Below, piece by piece: positions 34,508 through 42,726 of a stretch of 64,000 nucleotides of DNA. The DNA is from Halogeometricum sp. S3BR5-2. GTDB taxonomy: Archaea > Halobacteriota > Halobacteria > Halobacteriales > Haloferacaceae. Numbering within the stretch: the first letter of the stretch is position 1; each line of letters begins with the position of its first letter. The position numbers and the translations under genes are program-made. The notes under the pieces are model-generated. The model ran no database searches and had not been told where the DNA came from. It saw nothing but the letters and a program-made list of their open reading frames with translations. The stretch is taken from NCBI RefSeq assembly GCF_031624635.1, contig NZ_JAMQOQ010000004.1, positions 62,001 to 126,000 on the forward strand, given 5' to 3'.

Positions 34508-35971
34508 TCAGTCACCCCCCTTCGAGGCGGGGTCCGGTGAATCGCCGACGCCGTCGAGAGCGCCCATGAGGGCCGTGCTCGCGGCGACGAGCGCGACCAT
34601 GAGCGCGACGCCGACGACCATCAGCGTCTGGTTCTCCGTTCCGATGCTCGTGACGACGCCGTAGCCGACGATGAACACCATCACGACGGGGACGACGTAC
34701 TTGACGACCGGACTCCACCACTGACCGATGTAGACGCCGGTGTTGCGGTTGAGGTCGATGACGCGCGCGCGCTCCGGGCCGAGCTTCCACCCGACGAGCG
34801 CGATGATGGACAGCGTCGCCAGCGGGAGTCCGAAGCTCCCGATGATGAAGTCCATCTGGCCGAGGAAGGACGACGAGTAGGCGCTCGGAAGCCCGAACAG
34901 CCAGATGGCTCCGCAGACCGCGAGCACCGCTCCGGTCCGGGAGAGCCTCGTCTCCTCGGAGACGGTCGTCACGCCGACTTCGGTGATGCCGAGACCGGAG
35001 GTGAACGTCGCGAAGAAGAACGAGACGAAGAACACGACGGCCCACAGCGCACCGCCGGGGAGCTCCGGGAACACCTGAACGAGCGAGATGAAAAGCAGGT
35101 TGGACCCGGCGCTGGGTTCGAGTCCGAACGCGAAGACGACGGGGAACGTCGCGAACACCGCGAGCAGTCCGATGCTGGTGTTCCCGATGGCGGTGAACAG
35201 ACCGCCGCCGAGCGGAACGTCGTCGTAGCGGCCGAGGTAGCTCCCGTACGTGAGCGCGATACCCCAGCCCAGCCCCGTCGAGAACAGCGCCTGACTGAGC
35301 GCCGCGACCCAGGTGCTCCCGCGGGTGAGGTACGTCCAGTCCGGTGTGAAGACGAACGCCAGCCCCTCCGCCCCGCCGGGGAGCGTGACGCCGCGCGCCG
35401 CGACGGCGACCAGCGCGAAGACGAGCAGCGGAATCATCCACTTCACCACTCGTTCGATGCCGCGACGGATGCCGAAGACGAGGACGCCCGCGAGGCCGGC
35501 CATCGTCACCGTGTGCATCCCGACGACCAGCGCCGGATTGGAGATGAAGCCGTCCCAGAACGCCTCCGGTCGGAAGCCCGATTGAGTGAACGTCGCGAGC
35601 AGCGAGTGGCCCGCGTAGTAGAGCGCCCACCCGATGATCGGCGCGTAGTACGACATCAGCGCCACGTTGACGACGAGGACGACGATACCGAGTCCCCGCG
35701 CGCGCTTGCTCTCGGTGAGCCGTTTGAACGCCCCGATGACGCCGTGGTTCGTGTACCGACCCACCATCGTTTCGGCCATGAGACCGGGCACCGCGATGAC
35801 GTACAACAGGAGAATGTAGGCGACCAGAAACGCCCCGCCGCCGTTCTGTCCGGTCGTGAACGGCATGCGCCAGATGTTCCCGGCACCCACCATTGCCCCG
35901 AGCATCGCCATAAGGAAGCCGAATCGGCTCCCCCACTCTTCTCTCGCCGTTCTCGCCTCGGAGTCTGCCAT
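34508..35971 (-). CDS. Sodium-dependent NSS (SNF) family transporter
   Basis: The 487-residue protein has about 12 TM helices. It opens with EEWGSRFGFLMAMLGAMVGA, then GNIWRMPFTTGQNGGGAFLV, the TM1 region that binds Na+ and substrate in LeuT. GLGITEVGVTTVSEETRLSR (about 335-354) and a TM6-like GLGWGIALTYGSYLGRYDD follow. TM1 has GNIWRMP where LeuT has GNFWRFP. Family substrates are amino acids or related amines. The ATG at 35971 gives MADSEARTAREEWG, the usual short N-terminal tail. It is the first gene of a two-gene unit with the small TM protein. Precise substrate unknown. Confidence 0.9.
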   Translation of the reverse strand: MADSEARTAREEWGSRFGFLMAMLGAMVGAGNIWRMPFTTGQNGGGAFLVAYILLLYVIAVPGLMAETMVGRYTNHGVIGAFKRLTESKRARGLGIVVLVVNVALMSYYAPIIGWALYYAGHSLLATFTQSGFRPEAFWDGFISNPALVVGMHTVTMAGLAGVLVFGIRRGIERVVKWMIPLLVFALVAVAARGVTLPGGAEGLAFVFTPDWTYLTRGSTWVAALSQALFSTGLGWGIALTYGSYLGRYDDVPLGGGLFTAIGNTSIGLLAVFATFPVVFAFGLEPSAGSNLLFISLVQVFPELPGGALWAVVFFVSFFFATFTSGLGITEVGVTTVSEETRLSRTGAVLAVCGAIWLFGLPSAYSSSFLGQMDFIIGSFGLPLATLSIIALVGWKLGPERARVIDLNRNTGVYIGQWWSPVVKYVVPVVMVFIVGYGVVTSIGTENQTLMVVGVALMVALVAASTALMGALDGVGDSPDPASKGGD

Positions 35972-36295
35972 GATATTTCAACCCATGCTATTCGAGAGAG
36001 CCGGTTATATCGGCGCCCTCCCATGGGAGGGAACTCACAGATATCGGACACTATTCCCGTGGATAACGTGTCTGACGCCTCCCATCTCCGGAGGGGCCGT
36101 GACCGTCGAACGTCACCCCCTGTCCCCGACTACGGCCGATTGCAGGTACGCGTAGTGCGGACGGCACGGTTGCCTCCTCCACTCCCGACGCCGTGTTCGA
36201 CTGCGAGCGCTACGGAACCATGACGTGGGAGTTCCCGTAGAGGCCGGCTAGCAGGTCGACATCCGTCCCTTTGTCGGTGACTCGTACGTCGGTAG
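35972..36295. promoter_or_regulatory. Upstream region of the NSS transporter gene
   Basis: About 320 bases lie between the NSS start and a malectin-like gene remnant. AT-rich positions around 35975-36015 (ATATTTC, GGTTATATCGG) include a likely TATA element for the NSS gene. No gene is recognised. Confidence 0.4.
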
Positions 36296-36528
36296 ACGAG
36301 CGAACCGGGAGAGCGCGAGTTCGACGTCTCCGTCGAGGGCCAGCAGGTGCTCTCGAACTACGACCCCGTCGCGGACGTCGGCCACGCCACCGGGACGACG
36401 AAGGCGTTCACCGCGACCGACGAGGGCGAGGCACCGTCACGGTGACGTTCGAGCAGAGCGCGGTCGACAATCCACCGGTCAACGCCACCGAGGTTCTCGG
36501 CCCGAGCGAAACCGCGACGGACGGGTAG
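36296..36528 (+). pseudogene. Remnant of a malectin/di-glucose-binding-like domain gene
   Basis: After a TAG at 36293 the plus strand reads TSEPGEREFDVSVEGQQVLS, then NYDPVADVGHATGTTKAFTA and TDEGE. This resembles a malectin-type carbohydrate-binding domain, as found on haloarchaeal secreted proteins. Near 36430 the frame must shift by one to continue GTVTVTFEQSAVDNPPVNAT, then EVLGPSETATDG, ending at TAG 36526-36528. There is no start codon or N-terminal part. A decayed C-terminal end of a surface or secreted sugar-binding protein is the simplest reading. Confidence 0.6.
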
Positions 36529-36693
36529 CAGTTCGACGACCGACAGTCCGATGGCGGAGCAGGGTGTCGATACCCCGTTTTAGCTGGCCACAGATTCGCT
36601 ATCCCGGAGCCCGAGCATCGGGTAGCAGAGACGGGTCGAACCGGAGCGTTCGGGATTCGACTCACTCTCGGCGTCGGGACGGATCGAAGCGTA

Positions 36694-38046
36694 TCAACTA
36701 TCGATGCTCGCGCCGAGTTCGCGCACCGCGTCCCGGACGTTCACGACTCGGGTCGAAAGCTCCTCGTTGTCGCCGGCGAGCGCCCGCACCTCGTCGGCGA
36801 CGACGTCGACGCCGTCGACCGTCGCGTTGAGCATGCTCACCACCTCTTCCGCGCTGCCGGCCTGCTCGTCGGTCGCTCGGGCTATCTCGTCGACGCTCGT
36901 GGAAGTCACCTGGACGGTCTCTCTGATTTCGCTCTGGTTGTCGCTCAGCGACTCGACGCGGTCGACCGCCCGTTCGACGCGGTCCGTCGTCTCCGCGACG
37001 CTCTCCGTCGTCTCGGTGGTGTTCTCCGTGACGCGGGCGACGACCGTCTCCACGTCTTTGACCTCCGTCTTCGACCGGTCGGCGAGGCGTTTTATCTCGT
37101 CGGCGACGACGGCGAAGCCGTTCCCCTCGACGTCGGCGCGGGCGGCCTCGATGGAGGCGTTCAGCGCGAGCAGGTTGATCTGACCGACGATGGAGTCGAT
37201 GACGTCGACGATGGAGTCGATGTCGTCCACCCACGACCGGAGTTCCTCGTGGTCCTCGCTCATCGCGCGACTCGCCGCGGCCACCTCGCGCATCAGGTCC
37301 AACACCTCTTCGGCGGCGTCCTCGGACGCCTCGGCGCGGTCGCCGGCGGTCTGGACCCGGCGGCTGACCTCCTCGGCGCTGGAGGCTATCTCCTCGACCG
37401 TCGCGCTGAGCGACTCGACCTCGGCCTGAACCGCCCCTAGGTGGTCGGCCTGCTCGTCGGCCGCGGCGTCTATCTCCCTGCTTCGGTCGGCCACGCGGCG
37501 AGAGGTCGAGAGCAGTTCCTCGACGCTGCCTTCGACCTCCTCTTCGATCCGCCGCCCGACCCGTTCGACCTCCTCGCGCTGTTCGACCAGCGCCGTCACG
37601 CGGCTGACGAACTCGAAGGCGCCGACGACGGCGCCGTCGGTCGCGGTCAGCGGTTGGCCCGCGGCCCGGACGTGCCACGGCGCGCCGTCGGCGTCGGTGC
37701 CGGAGCGGACCTCGTCCTCGCGGATGACTTGGCCGGTCCGAACGACCGTCTCGGCCAGAATCTCCTCGACGCCGTCGGTGCCGATGACCTCGCCGGAAGG
37801 TTCGCCGACGACGTCCGCCGCCGACCGGCCGATGAGTTCGGCCATCGGGTCGTTCCAGTGGGTGAGGTCGCCGCGACCGTCGACGACCATGGCGGGTTCG
37901 GGAAAGCGGTCGACGAGTTGGTCGAACTGGTGTCGCCAGAAGTCACGCTCGTGGCGGAGTCGCTCGACTTCCGTCGCGCCGGCCGGCGGCGCGTACAGCG
38001 CGTCGGACCCGGTCGGGCGCTCGTCCCGCGGTGCCGTCTTGCTCAT
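36694..38046 (-). CDS. Soluble methyl-accepting chemotaxis transducer (PAS plus MCP signalling domain)
   Basis: The 450-residue protein has no TM helix. After a short N-terminus and a coiled stretch (EVERLRHERDFWRHQFDQLV) a PAS domain spans about residues 45-155 (PEPAMVVDGRGDLTHWNDPM, IGRSAADVVGEPSGEVIGTD). The rest is a long MCP coiled coil. Its kinase-contact tip is IVGQINLLALNASIEAARAD (about residues 288-307), then GNGFAVVADEIKRLADRSKT. Glu-rich heptads hold likely methylation sites. It resembles cytosolic haloarchaeal Htr transducers that signal to CheA/CheW. It stands alone; no che genes are in the window. The sensed signal is unknown. Confidence 0.92.
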   Translation of the reverse strand: MSKTAPRDERPTGSDALYAPPAGATEVERLRHERDFWRHQFDQLVDRFPEPAMVVDGRGDLTHWNDPMAELIGRSAADVVGEPSGEVIGTDGVEEILAETVVRTGQVIREDEVRSGTDADGAPWHVRAAGQPLTATDGAVVGAFEFVSRVTALVEQREEVERVGRRIEEEVEGSVEELLSTSRRVADRSREIDAAADEQADHLGAVQAEVESLSATVEEIASSAEEVSRRVQTAGDRAEASEDAAEEVLDLMREVAAASRAMSEDHEELRSWVDDIDSIVDVIDSIVGQINLLALNASIEAARADVEGNGFAVVADEIKRLADRSKTEVKDVETVVARVTENTTETTESVAETTDRVERAVDRVESLSDNQSEIRETVQVTSTSVDEIARATDEQAGSAEEVVSMLNATVDGVDVVADEVRALAGDNEELSTRVVNVRDAVRELGASIDS

Positions 38047-38371
38047 ACGCTCCGAGCGAACGAATCCCTAATGAATGTACGGTTTCGATTATCACTCCTG
38101 AATATGTCGGTCGGATGGAGTACCGGGGACGAGCCGTCAGCCGCGAGCCCGAATCACGAATTCGGATTGTTCCGCAGAAATACGCGTTTTCTAAGCTCTT
38201 TCGTCGGTTTTCTGTGATTTGATGCCGAGATACCTTTCACGCCAACAAAGTGTAGTATATCGAACGTGTGTGGCGAGTCTCGTTCCGGTGTGTGATATCG
38301 ACAGAGAAGCTCCTCGGACGCCGTTCGATTTCGTAACACCTCTAAAACTGTAACGCAGAGGGGCAGAAAGA

Positions 38372-38395
38372 GTTGAATACAGATGTGTATACAAC
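38372..38395 (+). promoter_or_regulatory. 24-base inverted repeat, candidate operator
   Basis: GTTGAATACA (38372-38381) and TGTATACAAC (38386-38395) are complementary at 9 of 10 positions around GATG. It lies about 270 bases before the ALDH start and 325 bases before the MCP start. The size suits a dimeric regulator such as TetR, GntR or a TrmB-like protein. Confidence 0.4.
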
Positions 38396-38628
38396 TCGCA
38401 TCAACCTATATCTTCACTATTTGTAGTTAACGTTCGGCGTCGGTCGTCGGACGCCGCGGCGGTTGGAAGAAGGTGAAATCGGTCGAAGTCACTCCGCGAG
38501 CGATCGAGACCGGAGGAAGATGCGACGGGGAGATAGCCGTCTGTCGTATACGAAGTTGTAAACGTTGAATCCTCGGGAGCGAAATCCGGTTCCTCGGGTT
38601 GGAGAACGCGAGCGGTCTGCGCGGAACA

Positions 38629-38646
38629 CGAATTATTAATAATTCG
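38629..38646 (+). promoter_or_regulatory. Perfect 18-bp palindrome over the ALDH promoter
   Basis: CGAATTATTAATAATTCG is a perfect dyad ending 20 bases before the ALDH ATG (38667). Its centre TTATTAATAA lies at the usual TATA-box distance, so the dyad and the core promoter coincide. A dimer bound here should block TBP. Confidence 0.6.
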
Positions 38647-38666
38647 GACCTCGTGGAGTATACCGA

Positions 38667-40118
38667 ATGGAGTACAGCGGCCCCACACAGTTGTACGTAG
38701 ACGGACAGTGGACTGACGCGGCGTCCGGCGAGACGATTCGAACGGTCGACCCGGCGACCGAGACGGAGTACGCCACCGTGGCGACGGCGGACGCCGAGGA
38801 CGTCAACCGCGCCGTCGACGCCGCCTCACGCGCGGCGGCGCGGGGGAGCGAGTGGCGCGAGATGGACCCCGGCGACCGGGGGGCGGCCCTGCGGCGGATG
38901 GCCGACGCCATCGAGGAGCGCAAAGACGAGATATCGCTCGTCGAGTCCCACGACAACGGCAAGACGCCGTTCGAGGCGGGCATCGAGGTGCAGATGGTCA
39001 TCGATACGTTCCGGTACTTCGCCGGATGGACCGACAAACTGACCGGCGAGCACAACCCCGTGCCCGGCGAGCGCCTGAACTACACCACGCGGGAACCGCT
39101 GGGCGTGACGGGACACATCGTCCCGTGGAACTACCCGTTCCAACTCGCCGGTCGCTCCCTCGCGCCGGCCCTCGCGTGCGGCAACACCGCCGTGATGAAG
39201 CCGTCGAGCGAGACGCCGCTGTCGGCGCTGTACTACGCGGTGGCCGCCGAAGAGGCCGGCCTCCCCGACGGCGTCGTGAACGTCCTCCCCGGGTCGGGGT
39301 CGGGCGCGGGCGCGACGCTCGCCCAGCACCCCGACGTAGCGCACATCGCCTTTACCGGAAGCACCGAGATAGGCAAGGGCGTCATGGCCGACGCGGCGCA
39401 GAACGTGACGGGCGTGACGCTCGAACTCGGCGGGAAGGGCCCGCAACTCGTCTTCCCCGACGCGGACCTCGACGCCGCCGCCAAGGGCGTCCACTACGGC
39501 ATCTTCATGAACGCCGGGCAGATGTGCTGGGCCGGGTCGCGACTGCTCGTCCACGAGGATATCGCCGACGGGGTGGTCGAACGCGTCGTGCAGGGCGCGG
39601 AGTCGACGCCGCTCGGGTCCGGTATCGACGACGACGGCCGCATGGGTCCGATGGTCAGCGCGGACCAGCGAGAGACGGTGCTCGACTACATCGAGACGGG
39701 GAAGGAGGAGGGCGCCACGGTCGCCTGCGGCGGCGGCGTCCCCGAGGACAAGGAAACGGGCTACTTCGTCGAACCGACCGTCCTCACCGACGTGACGAAC
39801 GATATGGCCGTCGCCCGCGAGGAGATATTCGGCCCCGTCCTCGTCGTCATCGAGTTCTCCGACGAGGAGGAAGCCCTGGAGATAGCCAACGACTCCCCGT
39901 ACGGCCTGCTGTCGGGTATCTGGACGAACGACCTCTCGCGCGCCCACCGCGTCGCGGACCTACTCGACTACGGGATGGTCAGCGTCAACGAGTACCCCGT
40001 GACGTTCCCGCAGACGCCGTTCGGCGGAACGAAGGAGAGCGGCCACGGCCGCGAGCAGGGCCTCGAAGCCGTCGGCGAGTACACGCAGACGAAGAACGTC
40101 AACGTCAAACTCGAATAG
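38667..40118 (+). CDS. NAD(P)-dependent aldehyde dehydrogenase
   Basis: The 483-residue ALDH has IVPWNYPFQLAGRSLAPALA (cofactor and oxyanion Asn, about residues 152-171) and NTAVMKPSSETPLSALYYAV with the cofactor Lys. FTGSTEIGKGVMADAAQNVT is the NAD motif, LELGGKGPQ holds the general-base Glu (about 253), and NAGQMCWAGSRLLVHED holds the nucleophile Cys (about 288). FGPVLVVIEFSDEEEAL and FGGTKESGHGREQG complete the family pattern. It resembles betaine/phenylacetaldehyde-type ALDHs rather than the ALDH half of PaaZ. It may feed aromatic or acyl acids into the downstream genes. Promoter and palindrome lie directly upstream. Confidence 0.93.
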   Translation: MEYSGPTQLYVDGQWTDAASGETIRTVDPATETEYATVATADAEDVNRAVDAASRAAARGSEWREMDPGDRGAALRRMADAIEERKDEISLVESHDNGKTPFEAGIEVQMVIDTFRYFAGWTDKLTGEHNPVPGERLNYTTREPLGVTGHIVPWNYPFQLAGRSLAPALACGNTAVMKPSSETPLSALYYAVAAEEAGLPDGVVNVLPGSGSGAGATLAQHPDVAHIAFTGSTEIGKGVMADAAQNVTGVTLELGGKGPQLVFPDADLDAAAKGVHYGIFMNAGQMCWAGSRLLVHEDIADGVVERVVQGAESTPLGSGIDDDGRMGPMVSADQRETVLDYIETGKEEGATVACGGGVPEDKETGYFVEPTVLTDVTNDMAVAREEIFGPVLVVIEFSDEEEALEIANDSPYGLLSGIWTNDLSRAHRVADLLDYGMVSVNEYPVTFPQTPFGGTKESGHGREQGLEAVGEYTQTKNVNVKLE

Positions 40119-40187
40119 CGGGCGGCCTCGGTCCAGACCGGCCGCGCTCCGACCAACGTTTTGTACCGTCTCCCCGTACCCGACGCC

Positions 40188-40952
40188 ATGCGAATCGAAG
40201 ACACGGACGGCGTGCGCCGTCTCACGTTCGACCAGCCGGAGGTAAAGAACGCGCTCACCGCGGATGCCGCCCGCGAACTCGCCGCGGCCGTCGAGGAACT
40301 GGAACCGGAGACGCACGACGCGGCGGTTCTGACGGGGGCCGGCGACGCGTTCTGCGCCGGCGGCGACATCGAAGCGATGGCCGAGCGCGACGAGACGGCC
40401 CACGAGGCCTACGAGCGCGTCCGGGAGACGCTGGGGCGCGTGGCCGAAGCCCTCCTCACCGCGCCGGTGCCCGTCGTCGCGCGCGTGAACGGCGACGCCA
40501 CCGGCGCGGGACTGTCGCTCGTCGCCGCCTGCGACTTCGCCTACGCGGCCGAAGACGCCCGGTTCGCCGCCTCCTTCGTCAACGTCGGCCTCGTGCCGGA
40601 TTTGGGAGGAACGGTGACGCTCTCCCGACTCGTCGGCCTCCGCGCGGCGAAGGAACTCGCTTTTACGGGAAAACTGATATCGGCCGACGAAGCCGCGGAA
40701 CTCGGTCTGCTCAACGGCGTCGTCCCCGCCGACGAACTCGACGCCGCCGTCGGCGAGACGGTCGAAACGCTCGCGAAGCGCCCGACCGAGAGCATCGGGT
40801 TGGCGAAGGAGGTCATCCACGCGAACCTCGGCCGGCCGTGGCGCGACGGCCTCGAACGCGAGGCGCAGGCGCAGACGCTCGCCTACGACACCGACGCGCA
40901 CGAGGAGGGGGTGAACGCCTTCTTGGAGAACCGACGGCCCGAGTTCGAGTGA
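40188..40952 (+). CDS. Enoyl-CoA hydratase/isomerase family protein, PaaG-like
   Basis: The 254-residue crotonase starts at the ATG at 40188 (MRIEDTDGVRRLTFDQPEVK). The oxyanion hole is GAGDAFCAGGDIEAMAE (about residues 50-66) and VNGDATGAGLSLVAACDFAY. The segment AASFVNVGLVPDLGGTVTLS has VPD-GG where hydratases have IPG-GGTQ, and lacks the QPEI glutamate. PaaG and other isomerases share this pattern, with Asp as the likely catalytic acid. It therefore more likely moves a double bond or opens an epoxide ring (oxepin-CoA forming) than hydrates. It lies 69 bases after the ALDH gene, probably co-transcribed. PaaG identity is an inference supported by paaABC at 61.6 kb. Confidence 0.82.
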   Translation: MRIEDTDGVRRLTFDQPEVKNALTADAARELAAAVEELEPETHDAAVLTGAGDAFCAGGDIEAMAERDETAHEAYERVRETLGRVAEALLTAPVPVVARVNGDATGAGLSLVAACDFAYAAEDARFAASFVNVGLVPDLGGTVTLSRLVGLRAAKELAFTGKLISADEAAELGLLNGVVPADELDAAVGETVETLAKRPTESIGLAKEVIHANLGRPWRDGLEREAQAQTLAYDTDAHEEGVNAFLENRRPEFE

Positions 40953-40974
40953 AGCAGGGAGTCGGGTCGACGGC

Positions 40975-41772
40975 CTACCGCCCGCGCCACTCGGGGTCGC
41001 GGTCCTCGAAGAACGCGTCGATGCCCTCGTCTTTGTCCTCGGAGGCGAACAGTTGGACGAACAGGTTCGCCTCGTAGTCGAGGCCCTCGTCCATGCCGAG
41101 GCGACTGCTCGCCTTGACAGCCTCCTTCCCGAGTTCGAGCGCGAGCGGCGATTTGTCGGCGATGGAAGCGGCGAGTTCGTTCACGCGCCCGTCGAACTCC
41201 TCGTCCGAACAGACGACGTCGACGAGGCCGATGTCGGCCGCCTCGTGGGCGTCGACGAGTTCGCCGGTCAGAATCAGGCGCATCGCCTGCCCCTCGCCGA
41301 CGAGGCGCGGCAGTCGTTGGGTGCCGCCGCCACCGGGGATGAGCCCCAGGTTTATCTCGGGCTGACCGAGTTTCGCACGCTCGTGGGCGATTCGGATGTC
41401 ACAGGCGAGGGCGAGTTCGCACCCGCCGCCGAGGGCGTGCCCGTTGAGGCGGGCGACGACCGGTTGGGGGAGGTCCGCGACGGCCTCGTACACGCGGGGG
41501 CGACGGCTCGCTTCGCGCTGTTCGAACGTGTCGCGCTCTCGGAGTTCGGAGACGTCCGCGCCGGCGACGAACGCCTTCGCCTCGTCGGACCCGGTGAGGA
41601 CGACGACGCGGGCGTCGCTATCGGCGATGCGCTCGACCACTCGCTTCAGTTCTGTGCGGACCTGCGCGTTCAGCGCGTTCCGCGCGTCGGGTCTGTCGAT
41701 GGTGACGGTGACGACGTGACCGTCGACTGAGGCGCGGACGAACTCGCAGTCGTCGGCGTGCGGCGCCGTCAT
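40975..41772 (-). CDS. Enoyl-CoA hydratase
   Basis: The 265-residue crotonase has the oxyanion blocks DEAKAFVAGADVSELRERD (about residues 63-81) and RLNGHALGGGCELALACDIR. The hydratase catalytic Glu is in KLGQPEINLGLIPGGGGTQR (about 135-154). RLPRLVGEGQAMRLILTGEL follows. This is the classical short-chain enoyl-CoA hydratase pattern. Its ATG overlaps the stop of the upstream hydroxyacyl-CoA dehydrogenase (ATGA, 41769-41772), so the two act in consecutive beta-oxidation steps. It is convergent with the PaaG-like crotonase. In a phenylacetate route it could serve as PaaF. Confidence 0.92.
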   Translation of the reverse strand: MTAPHADDCEFVRASVDGHVVTVTIDRPDARNALNAQVRTELKRVVERIADSDARVVVLTGSDEAKAFVAGADVSELRERDTFEQREASRRPRVYEAVADLPQPVVARLNGHALGGGCELALACDIRIAHERAKLGQPEINLGLIPGGGGTQRLPRLVGEGQAMRLILTGELVDAHEAADIGLVDVVCSDEEFDGRVNELAASIADKSPLALELGKEAVKASSRLGMDEGLDYEANLFVQLFASEDKDEGIDAFFEDRDPEWRGR

Positions 41773-42656
41773 GGCTCGCCTCCCTCGCCGTCGGCGGGCC
41801 GGACCGCCTCGCCGTCCTCCCACACGTAGAACCCCTCGCCGCTCTTCTTCCCGAGGTTGCCCGCGCGCACCTTCCGCTTGAGCACCTGCGGCGGGCGGAA
41901 CCGCTCTCCGAGTTCCTCGCGGAGATACTCCAGGATGTCGAGGCGGACGTCGAGTCCGACCACGTCCGTCAGTTCGAGCGGCCCCATCGGATGCCGGTAG
42001 CCGAGTTCCATCGCCGCGTCGATGTCTTCGACCGACGCCACGCCCGTCTCGACCATCCGCATCGCCTCGCATCCGAGCGCGACGCCCAGTCGGGAGGAGG
42101 CGAACCCGGGCGAATCTGTCACCTCGACGGCCGTCTTGTCGATGTCGGCGACGAACTCGCGGGCGAACTCGCTCGTCGTCTCGTCGGTCTGTTCGGCGAC
42201 GACTATCTCCACGAGCCCCATGATGTGGACCGGGTTGAAGAAGTGCAGTCCGACCGCCCGCGAGGGGTCCGAGAGAACGCTCGCCACCTCCGTGACCGAC
42301 AGCGACGACGTGTTCGAGGCGATGACCGTCTCCTCCGAGACGTGCGCCTCTACGTCCTCGAACGTCTCCTGTTTGATGTCCATATCCTCGGGGACGGCCT
42401 CTATCACGAGGGCCGCGCCCGACACCGCCTCGCCGAGGTCGGTGTAGCCCTCGATGCGGTCGAACGCCGCGTCGGCCTCCTCGGCCGTCAGTTTCTCCCG
42501 TTCGACGCCGCCGTCGAGGTTCGAGCGGATCGCGTCGAGTCCGTCGTCGACGAACTCCCGTTCGACGTCCCGAAGGCGCACGTCGTGTCCCGCCGTCGCC
42601 GTCACCTGCGCGATGCCGTGACCCATGGTCCCGGCACCGAGTACGCACACGTTCAT
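41769..42656 (-). CDS. 3-hydroxyacyl-CoA dehydrogenase
   Basis: The 295-residue protein has the NAD motif VCVLGAGTMGHGIAQVTATA (residues 3-22), an acidic end of strand 2 (RLRDVE) and the catalytic region VIASNTSSLSVTEVASVLSD (about 110-129). VGLHFFNPVHIMGLVEIVVA holds the catalytic His, and DSPGFASSRLGVALGCEAMR follows. The C-terminal domain has GYRHPMGPLELTDVVGLDVR. It oxidises 3-hydroxyacyl-CoA to 3-oxoacyl-CoA; in a phenylacetate route it would be PaaH. It is coupled with the downstream hydratase by a 4-base overlap and lies 70 bases from the HMGCS-like gene upstream on the same strand. Confidence 0.93.
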   Translation of the reverse strand: MNVCVLGAGTMGHGIAQVTATAGHDVRLRDVEREFVDDGLDAIRSNLDGGVEREKLTAEEADAAFDRIEGYTDLGEAVSGAALVIEAVPEDMDIKQETFEDVEAHVSEETVIASNTSSLSVTEVASVLSDPSRAVGLHFFNPVHIMGLVEIVVAEQTDETTSEFAREFVADIDKTAVEVTDSPGFASSRLGVALGCEAMRMVETGVASVEDIDAAMELGYRHPMGPLELTDVVGLDVRLDILEYLREELGERFRPPQVLKRKVRAGNLGKKSGEGFYVWEDGEAVRPADGEGGEP

Positions 42657-42726
42657 CGTCTCTCGATACGGTCGGACAGCGGTAAAAAACCCTACTCCTC
42701 GGCTGCTCCCGAAGGAATCGCCCCGG

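Larger units (their letters stand above)
38047..38666. promoter_or_regulatory. AT-rich divergent spacer between the MCP and ALDH genes
   Basis: This 620-base spacer is AT-rich and has no credible gene. It contains a 24-base imperfect inverted repeat (38372-38395), the 9-mer GTTGTAAAC at 38555-38563 and a perfect 18-bp palindrome (38629-38646) close to the ALDH start. Such density of dyads suggests more than one regulator binds here. Confidence 0.55.
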
